Source: Corallincola holothuriorum (GTDB taxonomy: Bacteria; Pseudomonadota; Gammaproteobacteria; Enterobacterales; Neiellaceae). Taken from it: a DNA stretch of 64,000 nt. The notes under the pieces are model-generated. The model was given only the letters and a program-made list of their open reading frames with translations. It was not told where the DNA came from and ran no database searches. This document shows, piece after piece, positions 1 through 7,286 of this stretch (within the stretch, counting starts at the first letter, position 1; each line of letters begins with the position of its first letter). The position numbers were made by a program, and so were the translations under genes. The stretch covers positions 1 through 64,000 of the forward strand of contig NZ_QPID01000001.1 in the NCBI RefSeq assembly GCF_003336225.1. The letters run 5' to 3'.

Positions 1-131
1 GCGCATCCCGACTGCCTCCGTGCAGGGTGAGATAGGATTTGTTTTTGGCGAAATTAATTAGATCAAACCACGGGGTGCGCGTCTACTTTTATGAATTTCC
101 TAGGGATTATGAGGGGATTCGCTAGATGCAG

Positions 132-140
132 GCGTTATGT
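132..140 (+). other. attC R'-like box before the first cassette
   Basis: A GCGTTATGT box lies 12 bases upstream of the first small gene and matches the boxes that close the next two cassette junctions (GCGTTATAT, CCGTTATAC). It probably marks the 3' end of a preceding attC site. The left part of that site is not recognisable in bases 1-131, where I see no gene either. The resemblance to Vibrio/Shewanella cassette arrays is knowledge of the family; the assignment is inference. Confidence 0.4.
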
Positions 141-152
141 GCCATAGAACCT

Positions 153-449
153 ATGACGAAAGAAGAAGCATTGAAGCTCGTTGAAGTTGAATTAGGAAGA
201 GCTAAAGATAAGTGCAACCCAATTGATTGTGTTGTCTTAGAGAAGAAAACCATCGAAAAACCATGGGGCTGGGTGTTCTTTTATCAAAGTAAGGAATATG
301 TAGAGACTGGGAACTTTATTTATATGTTAGGGGGCAATGCTCCGTACATTGTAAACAGACACACTGGTGAGTTAAGTGAAACTGGTACATGCGAGCCTAT
401 CGAGTATTACATCGAAGAATATGAAAAGTCTTTGCCACGAGGCACATAA
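153..449 (+). CDS. YrhB/Imm35-domain small protein (cassette gene 1)
   Basis: This is a 98-residue protein. Its C-terminal half, with GNAPYIVNRHTGELSETGT followed by a PIEYYIEEYE segment, matches the YrhB family (Imm35 fold), whose E. coli member is about 94 residues. YrhB has been described as a heat-stress chaperone and relatives act as immunity proteins for polymorphic toxins; which applies here cannot be told. The ATG at 153 is preferred over 126 because the extra N-terminal residues would be read from the attC-type box at 132-140. The stop codon lies inside the next attC-like site (taa within ATAAC at 446-450), as is usual for integron cassettes. It has no promoter of its own and no toxin beside it. 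Confidence 0.75.
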   Translation: MTKEEALKLVEVELGRAKDKCNPIDCVVLEKKTIEKPWGWVFFYQSKEYVETGNFIYMLGGNAPYIVNRHTGELSETGTCEPIEYYIEEYEKSLPRGT

Positions 450-520
450 CAAGAGCTTGCATCTGATACCAAAAGCTGCGCGGTTTTTGTGTCATTGCTG
501 CGCTGAAGCGGGCGTTATAT
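446..520 (+). other. integron attC-like site 1
   Basis: This 75-bp stretch joins the first two small genes. It begins with ATAACAAGAGC, containing the upstream stop codon, and ends with GCGTTATAT four bases before the next start. The outer boxes are complementary (ATAAC/GTTAT). The core around 473-489 is a rough palindrome (AAAAGCTGCGCGGTTTT), and the left and right arms pair only in part. Length, outer boxes and placement fit an attC recombination site. Confidence 0.65.
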
Positions 521-523
521 GCA

Positions 524-925
524 ATGGATAGTGTCGTGAAATTTATCAAGGCCTGTGTATTAGTTTCAGGGCTACTCTTTATCACTTTGTTCTATTTGGA
601 ACGTCTTGAGAATCCGAGTATCACTTTTCAGAACTTCGATGAACTCCAGGCATCTGGTTTAATCGAGTCTGGCTGGCTCCCTGCTTACTTTCCAAGATCA
701 TCCACAAATATCAAAGAGCAGCACAACATTGATACCAATGAGGTGAATGCAACTTTTCAATATAAAGCCTCAGACTTAATCAATCTTCTAAAGCACTGCC
801 ACTTGATCGAAAAAACGGAGCAAAGCCAAAAATTGTTGTGTAATTCACGTTCAAAGCGTACTAATACCTTTACTTTAAATAATGATGGTGCCGGTGAATT
901 TCACAGTAGTTACAATGGCATATAA
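524..925 (+). CDS. membrane-anchored hypothetical protein (cassette gene 2)
   Basis: This 133-residue protein has one hydrophobic segment at about residues 8-24 and a polar remainder, so it is probably anchored in the inner membrane with the C-terminal part outside. A stretch reading WLPAYFPRSSTNIKEQHNID is reminiscent of small YbbD-like proteins found in many cassettes and accessory loci, but no function is established. The ATG follows the attC R' box by a few bases with no clear Shine-Dalgarno sequence. The stop codon is embedded in the following attC box. Being flanked by two attC-like sites makes it a mobile cassette gene by inference. Confidence 0.7.
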   Translation: MDSVVKFIKACVLVSGLLFITLFYLERLENPSITFQNFDELQASGLIESGWLPAYFPRSSTNIKEQHNIDTNEVNATFQYKASDLINLLKHCHLIEKTEQSQKLLCNSRSKRTNTFTLNNDGAGEFHSSYNGI

Positions 926-1021
926 CAAGAGCATCAACGCGCCCACTGTAATTGTTGGCCACGTTTCGCTTCGCTACACAGTATAGCCAACAGTCACTCA
1001 GCGCTTATGGCGCCGTTATAC
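921..1021 (+). other. integron attC-like site 2
   Basis: This 101-bp imperfect palindrome lies between two small genes. It starts with TATAACAAGAGC and ends with GCCGTTATAC. The two halves pair over much of their length: GTTGGC at 954-959 pairs with GCCAAC at 986-991, the outer TATAAC pairs with GTTATA, and matching blocks lie between. It is the clearest attC site of the array. Confidence 0.8.
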
Positions 1022-1035
1022 CTCACGGAGGATTT

Positions 1036-1467
1036 ATGTTTGTAAATGGAGTTGGTGTAGTCCTTTGTGGAAGTGCAGAAGACTATGTCGGTATGTCTAT
1101 CGCGTGGCTTACGAAGGTTGAAAAGGATCATGTTCTGATCTCAGTACCTAAAGGCGCACTAGGTACTGAAAAACTACTAGAAGAAGGCCGGTTCACGCTT
1201 AGTCTTTTAGCTGAAACTCAAACCGAAATTGCACGCCAATTTGGTGGCAGCAAGCAGAAAGTTGCAGTGGAGAAAGATCAGACTTTTTTGTTTTCAACTG
1301 ACTGGGGTACGCCGGCTGTTGGCGAGTGTAGCGGGGTATTTCTTTGCGAAGTAATAAGTTCTTCTGAACTAAATGATCAAGTGTTGGTTACAGCGCAATT
1401 ATCTGGGCCTGTTGCTGCCACAGAACTGAGCCCGCTGGTTTTTCGTAAATCAGACTTCTTCGCTTAG
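1036..1467 (+). CDS. flavin reductase-like (FMN-binding split-barrel) domain protein (cassette gene 3)
   Basis: This 143-residue protein begins MFVNGVGVVLCGSAEDYVG and has the look of the flavin-reductase-like split barrel: an early segment ending in MSIAWLTKVEKDHVLISVPK, a middle region with SLLAETQTEIARQFGG, and a closing strand region. Members bind FMN and either reduce it or use it in small-molecule redox reactions; the substrate is unknown. The ATG at 1036 is chosen because CACGGAGG precedes it at good spacing. Upstream codons in the same frame run through the attC palindrome. Its attC neighbours mark it as the third cassette. Confidence 0.75.
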   Translation: MFVNGVGVVLCGSAEDYVGMSIAWLTKVEKDHVLISVPKGALGTEKLLEEGRFTLSLLAETQTEIARQFGGSKQKVAVEKDQTFLFSTDWGTPAVGECSGVFLCEVISSSELNDQVLVTAQLSGPVAATELSPLVFRKSDFFA

Positions 1468-1472
1468 CGCGA

Positions 1473-1580
1473 CGTATAACGATACAAGTCACTAACTCGT
1501 CGCTTTGCTCCTCGGGGACAAAGGCTACAGCGCTGCAAGCCGCTGCTGGTAACAAAGAGGCACTCTCCCGGCGTTGATAG
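1473..1580 (+). other. cassette-end region with hairpin, no gene seen
   Basis: The stop of cassette gene 3 is followed by CGTATAACGATAC (1473 onward), which resembles the opening box of an attC site. A hairpin formed by GCTTTGCTCC and GGGGACAAAGGC follows around 1502-1524. No coding frame is convincing. The second half of this stretch is repeated at 2674-2716. Confidence 0.35.
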
Positions 1581-1617
1581 ATCTAACTATATTGAATGGG
1601 CTGTTATCTCGGCGTCA
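1535..1617 (+). repeat. repeat copy A (pair with 2674-2742)
   Basis: The sequence from CAAGCCGCTGCTGGTAACAA through AGATCTAACTATA to GGCGTCA recurs at 2674-2742 with few changes. Relative to the other copy, this one has about 13 extra bases between CACTC and AGATCTAAC. The shared part includes the left half of attC-like site 3. Confidence 0.7.
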
Positions 1618-1718
1618 CGAATTATCGGGCGAACAACTATTCCGGCCACTGTCACTCTTTGTGCAAAAACCGCACGAAAGACGCCAGTAGCCGGAGGCCG
1701 TTGGCACCAGCGTTAGAT
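1581..1718 (+). other. integron attC-like site 3
   Basis: This 138-bp stretch is framed by ATCTAAC at 1581 and its complement GTTAGAT ending at 1718, the classical R''/R' pair. Inside, GGCGTC at 1611-1616 pairs with GACGCC at 1680-1685, and weaker blocks pair further out. It fits a long attC site. It would be the last of the array in this window, since the following gene lies on the other strand and has no attC. Confidence 0.55.
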
Positions 1719-1786
1719 TGTCATGGCTGAACCAATGAATACTGAAGCAAGTTCAACCTATTCTGGTATGTATGCTTCTTTATAAA

Positions 1787-2440
1787 TCATCGTCTGAGGT
1801 GCTGATTGGTGGGTCTATTTTTTGTCAGTAAGAAACGAACAAAACAGAGCCCCATTCCTAGTAGGAAAATGCTTGATGGTGTCGGAACAGGCTGGGGCAA
1901 AGGTAGAAATTGGTCAATATTTCGCACTTGTATATCGCCGTTAAAACCTGCGCCTGTATCATCATAAAAATTGATGAATGCCGTTTCTGATATTGAGCCA
2001 TTGGTGACGGTTAGAATGTCACCAAATGTGAAATCCACTCCGTCATCAAAGAAGTCTTCTACATCCATCTCCCAGCTTAAGAAGTTCGCACTGACAGCAC
2101 CAAAAGTTGAAGTTTCAAAGGGTTCAAAAGAGGCTAGGTTGACCTCATCTCTTTTCCATTTGAGCGTGTAGATCATCGCCTTGCCATCAGAGGTTTTGAG
2201 GATCTTTACCTCTTTAGCTTTTTTCTGATCAGCTTTTGAGAAACTCATCTCAACGATGCCATCTCCATTGCTATCTTTTTTGCCTTGGGTTGCTATCTCT
2301 ACGCCGCTAATGCTGCGCAAAATGGCTGTTGCGTCGGTGTTTTTATCGACACTTATTTTAATCAATCCTGCTTGTGCTGAAAATGGCAAAACAAGTAGCG
2401 CCAGCCCCAATACAAGTATGTATTTGCTTATGACGTTCAT
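1787..2440 (-). CDS. secreted PEP-CTERM-like protein
   Basis: This 217-residue protein has a signal peptide at residues 1-25 (hydrophobic core, cleavage after AQA). The body is rich in Asp, Ser and Thr, and the C-terminal sorting-signal-like tail has a VPTPSSIFLLGMGL segment, a hydrophobic stretch and a basic end. This is the layout of PEP-CTERM proteins, which exosortase processes during export to the surface; here the motif is Pro-Thr-Pro rather than Pro-Glu-Pro. The start at 2440 has GGAG eight bases upstream; an upstream ATG at 2446 is too close to that site. No exosortase gene is in the window. The function of the body is unknown. Confidence 0.7.
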   Translation of the reverse strand: MNVISKYILVLGLALLVLPFSAQAGLIKISVDKNTDATAILRSISGVEIATQGKKDSNGDGIVEMSFSKADQKKAKEVKILKTSDGKAMIYTLKWKRDEVNLASFEPFETSTFGAVSANFLSWEMDVEDFFDDGVDFTFGDILTVTNGSISETAFINFYDDTGAGFNGDIQVRNIDQFLPLPQPVPTPSSIFLLGMGLCFVRFLLTKNRPTNQHLRR

Positions 2441-2598
2441 CAGCATATCTCCAGTCAATTAGAAGTAAGAAAGCTTCCAAGAACACTCGAAATGGAGCAT
2501 TTAGCACATCAAATAAGAGGTTTTTCTCTGTATGGCTTTTTGAGGCGTAACAACATGCGGCGTTTGCCATTTTCTATATCTGAAATTATAGCTGCTAT

Positions 2599-2865
2599 AT
2601 GAGTACACTGAGCTTACACCCACGCAAAGTGAACAGCGCTAAGCGCCTTTCATCGCTGTTTAAGTGGTACAGGCAAGTCGCTGCTGGTAACAAAGAGTCA
2701 CTCAGATCTAACTATACCGAGGCAGTTGTCCTCGTGGCGTCATACTACCGTGTGCGGTGCGATTACTTTGTTTTAGCCTCGCTTGAATTAGAAGAGGTAT
2801 TTGTCTCATTTGACCAAGCGCTGGAAGCAGTGCAAACAGTGACGGCTAATCCTAAACGACAATAG
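2599..2865 (+). CDS. doubtful 88-residue open frame
   Basis: This open frame has no recognisable family and no Shine-Dalgarno sequence. Codons 26-48 lie over the repeat shared with 1535-1617, which in the other copy is interrupted and non-coding and includes half of an attC-like palindrome. The frame may therefore be accidental or a decayed cassette. The C-terminal part (LELEEVFVSFDQALEAV) looks protein-like, which is the only reason to keep it. Confidence 0.25.
   Translation: MSTLSLHPRKVNSAKRLSSLFKWYRQVAAGNKESLRSNYTEAVVLVASYYRVRCDYFVLASLELEEVFVSFDQALEAVQTVTANPKRQ
2674..2742 (+). repeat. repeat copy B (pair with 1535-1617)
   Basis: CAAGTCGCTGCTGGTAACAA, CACTCAGATCTAACTATA and GGCGTCA occur in the same order as in copy A. 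It carries the left attC-like half (ATCTAAC ... GGCGTC) but I see no matching right half close by. Confidence 0.65.
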
Positions 2866-3209
2866 CGGGGTCTACAGCAGGTTTATAACGGCTCTGCTAA
2901 ACCTCTGCACATTTGCTTTAGTTTTGGCAAGCACGAAAACTGTTGGTCTAGGGCTTTGCTCTGGTGTGCATTAGAACGAAGCTATTTACTTGGCGGAACC
3001 TATTTGCGGCATCAACATCCTGACGATGGCTAAAATTTCATTAGATAGATCACACCTTTGTCATTGAACCGGTTCTGCCGCACCGGGATATCTCTAATAG
3101 TGTGAATTACCGCATTCGTTGCCAGATGGGATTTCCCTTATAGTTTCAGCATTCATCGGCAGTTCTCTATTTCACTGTTGATTCGCAACTCTATTTATCG
3201 AGATCCTAT
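2866..3209. other. intergenic, no gene seen
   Basis: About 340 bases between the doubtful small frame and the diguanylate cyclase. No coding frame, RNA gene or strong terminator is visible. The last 100 bases are AT-rich and presumably hold the promoter of the downstream gene. Confidence 0.4.
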
Positions 3210-5087
3210 TTGTTGACCCGAAGAAAACCGATAACCACTTGGCTATCAGCTGTTCTGTTATTGCTATCCATGTTGACCTTTGCGGTAGATGCTGCGGCAG
3301 ATGATGCTGCGACCTTGGTTGAGATCAACTCGATAAGACAGTTGATCAAAGAGGGCGATATTGGTCATGCCAAATTGCGGTTTCAGGGGGTAGAGCGCCC
3401 AGAAGATGATTACGCCAGCTGGATGGCTGAGTACTATCTGACTGAGGCAGAGTTGATGTTTGCCCTGAACCCCACTGAAGTTCGAGAGATCCGGGCTGTG
3501 ATCGGTTTGGCCCAAGGGGAACTCTCTTTACGGATCGGCTCGCCGCTATATGCGGATGTATGGCTATTACAACTGCGCCTGAATGCGACAGATCGTGAAC
3601 TGGATTCGGTCATGAGCCAAATTGACCAGGTCGTAGAGTTAGCGGTAAGCCACAAACGTCCAGAGCTTGCGATAGAAGCGCTGTTGTTTGCCGCCGAGTT
3701 AACGAATGAATATGGATTCAATTTGCTTGGTTTTGAGCTGCTTCAGCGTGCATCCGCCATTGAGTCAGGTTTAGGCTCTGCGCGGATGGAAGCGGAACTC
3801 GCCCTTGCTTATGGTAAGTTTTATGGTTCCACGCTCATTTTAAAACGTTCAATATCAGAGTTGAATCTAGCGCTTGATTACTTCAAGTTGCACGGACCGT
3901 TTCGACGCTATATTGATAGCCATATTGCGATTGGTCAAAGCTACTTTCTAACGTCAGATTACCAACAAGCAGAAGCGCATATATTGCTGGCGGAACGGCT
4001 GGCCAGTGAATCGGATCTTGCCGCTCAGCACCGCGACTCTGCATACGCATTGGCCAGAATACGTTTGGCGCAAGGAGAGTGGCTACAAGCACGCGAATAT
4101 GCCCTGAAAGCATTAGCCCTTAGCATTTCTCTGACTGATCAGTTTGATTTCTTTAAGATGCGCAGCAAAATCGCGCTGGCGCAAAACGACCTATGGACGG
4201 CAGAAGCCGCGCTAAATCGTGCTTTCCAGCACTACAACCAACTTCCTCAATCAAAGCAGGAGACCCACAGCGGAATTGAAGTGTGGCAATTGTCTGCAAT
4301 GCTGGCCGCGGGCAAGGAGCGCTTTCAACAGGCTTGGCACTACGCCCAAAAATATGAGGCGCTTGAACAACAGGCGCAACGAAAAGTCGGTACTAGTGGT
4401 ATCGAAAGCCTATTGATTGAACTGGATGTGACGCAATTAAATAGTCGTAACCGCCGTCTGCTTGATAGCAACCACGAGTATCAAACAAAATTGGCGGTTG
4501 CAGCAGAACGCTTGCGTATGCAGAACATCATTGATCTGCTGACGGTAATTCTTGTCGTATTCATGATCGCTTTCTTTGCTCGCCTGGTTTACGAGAAGCG
4601 GCGTTTGGCGCTGCTTGCCAATACCGACGCTCTGACCGGACTAAATAATCGTCGAGTGGGTTTGGAGCGCACGCAAACCTGGTTAAGCCAACACCCCGAT
4701 AAAGAATTAAGCGTTGTGCTTATTGATATCGACTTTTTTAAGAAAGTTAATGACCAACATGGGCACCAAGTGGGGGATCAGGTGTTACAGCAGTTTGCGC
4801 AGATCCTGCGTGACCATTGTCGCGGCAAAGATATCGTTGCTCGTTTAGGCGGTGAGGAGTTTCTGTTGGCGCTTCCTTGTGATCAACATAATGCAATGCA
4901 ACGCGCCGAAGCGTTGCGAGCGAGCTGTGAACAAGCGCAGTTTTCCAATGGCCTACGTGTTACCGCCAGTTTTGGTGTGGTCGTCGGCAAAGGTCATCCG
5001 TTCGAACTGCTGTATGAAAAAGCCGACCAAGCGCTCTATCAAGCGAAGCGTGAACGGAATAAGGTGGAGCTGGTTTCGATAGCGTGA
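3210..5087 (+). CDS. membrane diguanylate cyclase with periplasmic TPR-like sensor
   Basis: This 625-residue protein has a signal-peptide-like N-terminus (about 1-30) and a long helical repeat region resembling TPRs (about 60-410). A transmembrane helix follows at about 440-460, then a C-terminal GGDEF domain (about 465-625) with an active-site RLGGEEF near 547 and an RxxD inhibitory I-site (RGKD) just before it. The domain makes cyclic di-GMP from two GTP at the inner membrane, and the I-site indicates product inhibition. The start is probably TTG at 3210, because the basic residues of the signal peptide lie upstream of the first in-frame ATG at 3270. It has no operon partner. The ligand of the sensor part is unknown. 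Confidence 0.88.
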   Translation: MLTRRKPITTWLSAVLLLLSMLTFAVDAAADDAATLVEINSIRQLIKEGDIGHAKLRFQGVERPEDDYASWMAEYYLTEAELMFALNPTEVREIRAVIGLAQGELSLRIGSPLYADVWLLQLRLNATDRELDSVMSQIDQVVELAVSHKRPELAIEALLFAAELTNEYGFNLLGFELLQRASAIESGLGSARMEAELALAYGKFYGSTLILKRSISELNLALDYFKLHGPFRRYIDSHIAIGQSYFLTSDYQQAEAHILLAERLASESDLAAQHRDSAYALARIRLAQGEWLQAREYALKALALSISLTDQFDFFKMRSKIALAQNDLWTAEAALNRAFQHYNQLPQSKQETHSGIEVWQLSAMLAAGKERFQQAWHYAQKYEALEQQAQRKVGTSGIESLLIELDVTQLNSRNRRLLDSNHEYQTKLAVAAERLRMQNIIDLLTVILVVFMIAFFARLVYEKRRLALLANTDALTGLNNRRVGLERTQTWLSQHPDKELSVVLIDIDFFKKVNDQHGHQVGDQVLQQFAQILRDHCRGKDIVARLGGEEFLLALPCDQHNAMQRAEALRASCEQAQFSNGLRVTASFGVVVGKGHPFELLYEKADQALYQAKRERNKVELVSIA

Positions 5088-5302
5088 GCGTCGTTGAATC
5101 TTTCTTGCGTACAGAAACGAACCTCATAACGCCGCATTCTCGTTTTCACCGGCACAGATGGATGCAGGTAGTCTCCTCTTCCTGCTAACTGCTTGATAGT
5201 TATAAAGTCGAGAGCGTATATTGGTGAGGTGGTTGATTGGCCGACGCTGCGGCTTGGTGATAATTCTGTCTAATATGCTGTAAGCAGCATCAAGGAGTTT
5301 GG

Positions 5303-5653
5303 ATGAACTTTCAGGAACTGTCGGAAAAGGAGATATTGGATATAGCAACTCCAATTATGGACAATTTGATGCAAGCATCAACTGACATTGACCACCCCAA
5401 GCATGTTCAAGACTTTACGGATAGAGCTAAGGCAATCGTCACCAAAGAGCATCTTGAATGGGTATGTGAAAAATACCAATCTGAAAAAGGTACATGGGGA
5501 AAGCGAGAACTTGTTGCTGTTTTAAAACGCCCAGATTCTGCAGCTGTTATTTGGAAACAATTCTGTTCTAAAGTCGAAGGTGAATATGTAGCCGAGATCG
5601 TTTTAGTTCATCAGAATGGTAGGTTTTTAGTAGATCATGCCATGGTGTTCTAA
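5303..5653 (+). CDS. hypothetical protein, 116 residues
   Basis: A soluble, charged protein with no signal peptide or membrane segment. A good Shine-Dalgarno sequence (AAGGAG) precedes the ATG. A mixed helix-strand pattern with WVCEKYQSEKGTWGKRELV in the middle and a C-terminal EIVLVHQNGRFLVDHAMVF does not let me name a family. It stands alone next to a decayed IS30 fragment, so it may belong to transferred DNA. Confidence 0.6.
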   Translation: MNFQELSEKEILDIATPIMDNLMQASTDIDHPKHVQDFTDRAKAIVTKEHLEWVCEKYQSEKGTWGKRELVAVLKRPDSAAVIWKQFCSKVEGEYVAEIVLVHQNGRFLVDHAMVF

Positions 5654-5690
5654 TACTCCTAGTATCAAGTTTGAAGTGCAACAGTAGCGG

Positions 5691-5921
5691 TTAGTGTTCA
5701 TTGAATACCTCTTCAGATGTTTTGTAGCCTAATCATTTTCTCGGACGGTTGTTCAATCGCTTGGCGATAGATTCACAGTCTGCTTGCGTTATTGATGCCA
5801 TCGATGTGCCTTTAGGCAGGTACTGCCGTATCAGGCCGTTGGTATTTTCATTAGTGCCTCGCTCCCAAGAGTGGTGAGAATTAGCGAAGTAGAATGTCGT
5901 TTTGGTGGCAGTGTTACCCAA
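5691..5921 (-). pseudogene. IS30-family transposase, C-terminal fragment
   Basis: The minus-strand translation contains the IS30 signature HHSWERGTNENTNGLIRQYL, then LPKGT and LNNRPRK. These cover the last part of the DDE domain, including the conserved Glu of GTNENTNG. After RPRK an in-frame TGA (5733-5735) replaces what is normally a Cys or Thr codon, and the family ending continues beyond it as LGYKTSEEVFNEH to a TAA at 5691. The 5' two thirds of the gene is missing: the reading frame closes just past 5921, where the next gene begins. It is inactive, a scar of an insertion followed by deletion. Confidence 0.85.
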
Positions 5922-5948
5922 GCGTTAATACGGTCTGAGGGTTTTATT

Positions 5949-6305
5949 ATGAATAAAGATCAACTCTGCAGAATGTTAGAACATGACCAAGGTTTAAGTT
6001 GTTCAGTGTGTAGGAAAGAGAGCAAGAAGCACTGGACTAACTCAGGTGGCCTAGAAAACGACCTGACCAAGGTTGGTGACGTTGAACCCGAAGATAGTAG
6101 GGGGTACGACGAATATAAAGAACAAGGTTCAAACCCTTTTTCGGAGACTGCGCCGCTTAGCCTATCTTATTACCCCTATAACTGTAGTAGCGTATATAAA
6201 TGTGGCTCCTGTCATGCTGTCATCTTAATCTATTTAGAGACCGGTGGTCATGGTGCAAGGTATCAAGCAAGGTGGGCTCAAAGTGGCTTGGAGATAACGC
6301 CCTAA
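5949..6305 (+). CDS. hypothetical protein with two CxxC pairs
   Basis: This is a 118-residue protein. Two Cys pairs, CSVC near residue 17 and CGSC near residue 89, could make a split zinc ribbon. The rest is polar, with an aromatic stretch LSYYPYNCSSVYKCGSC. No family is recognised. ATG 5949 is chosen because codons further upstream in frame overlap the IS30 remnant on the other strand. A GAGGG lies some eight bases before the start. Its position against the broken transposase suggests arrival with mobile DNA. Confidence 0.6.
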   Translation: MNKDQLCRMLEHDQGLSCSVCRKESKKHWTNSGGLENDLTKVGDVEPEDSRGYDEYKEQGSNPFSETAPLSLSYYPYNCSSVYKCGSCHAVILIYLETGGHGARYQARWAQSGLEITP

Positions 6306-6481
6306 TCTAGGCATGTAGCTCAGCCACTGAGTGGCTTAGGCATCTTTCTAGGTTCGTTTTGTATTTACCACTTACGTCAGCACAAAGCGCTGTAAGCTAA
6401 GTTTGCCGTTGATGGCTATGCTGGTGGAGCGCTTTATAAATACCTGTGTGGCAGTTTGAGGTATTGTCTGTTCCCTGATCT

Positions 6482-7156
6482 TTATCCCCCAAAAACAATC
6501 TCCTCACGATTCTCCAGCCACAGTGGGTGCTTTGCCATGACTTTGGTGAAAAAGGGGCTCTGCAAGTAGCTGTTCAGCCATCGCCTTAGGTTAGGGTAGG
6601 CAGACTGCAAGTACCACTGACGCTCTACTTGGGCGAATTGACGGATAAAGGGTAGCAGGGCGATGTCGGCCAGACCCTCTTGGTTATTGAATAAAAAGGC
6701 GTTGTTGATTAAGCGGTTTTCGAGCTGTTTTATATATTTCTCACAATCTATTCTGCACTCAATCATGTTGTCTTCATGATAGCGCTTGGCGCATCTATAT
6801 TTTTCTAAGCAGGTTTTAAACTCACTGTCGAATATATGAATCAGACCTAGCATCTCAGTTAGGGCATGCGGAATCTCTTTTTGTAAGAGATTATCTGGGT
6901 CTGATTGGTGTAGCGCCCAAAGCATCACGTCTAAGCTTTCGTCGATGACGCTGCCATCGCTAAGCACTACAACTGGCACGGTGGCTTTAGGTGAGGCTTC
7001 GATCATCTCTTTGGGCTTATCGCTTAACACGACATTTCGCAGGGCGACAGGCTGTTTGGCCTTAAAAATCGACATGCGAGCACGCATCGCGTAGGGACAG
7101 TTTCTGAGTGAATAAAGCACGGGTAGCGCGCTAGCCTGGCTGTTGTCTGGGTTCAT
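6482..7156 (-). CDS. glutathione S-transferase family protein
   Basis: This 224-residue protein has a thioredoxin-fold N-terminus with LYSLRNCPYAMRARMSI (Cys-Pro-Tyr-Ala), VPVVVLSDGSVIDESLDVM for the glutathione-binding cis-Pro and Glu-Ser region, and an all-helical C-terminal domain. The CPYA start is closer to glutaredoxin-2/omega-type GSTs than to tyrosine-type ones, so thiol transfer is likelier than conjugation. ATG 7156 is preferred; a longer frame to 7198 adds 14 polar residues that the family lacks. It is divergent from the downstream U32 gene and single. Confidence 0.8.
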   Translation of the reverse strand: MNPDNSQASALPVLYSLRNCPYAMRARMSIFKAKQPVALRNVVLSDKPKEMIEASPKATVPVVVLSDGSVIDESLDVMLWALHQSDPDNLLQKEIPHALTEMLGLIHIFDSEFKTCLEKYRCAKRYHEDNMIECRIDCEKYIKQLENRLINNAFLFNNQEGLADIALLPFIRQFAQVERQWYLQSAYPNLRRWLNSYLQSPFFTKVMAKHPLWLENREEIVFGG

Positions 7157-7286
7157 TGTTTTCGACTTGTTTTGATCTGGGAGTGACCCGCATAGCAAGC
7201 CACTTTAAGGTATTAATCAGAGAAATACATGAGTAATATTGCGCCCTTGATACTAAGCCGACTGACTTGCTGGATCCCCTTGCCAC

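Noticed and set aside
6322-6336. Palindrome AGCCACTGAGTGGCT after the CxxC protein gene
   Set aside because: A perfect 15-base palindrome but with no T-tract and no loop room; no function can be assigned.
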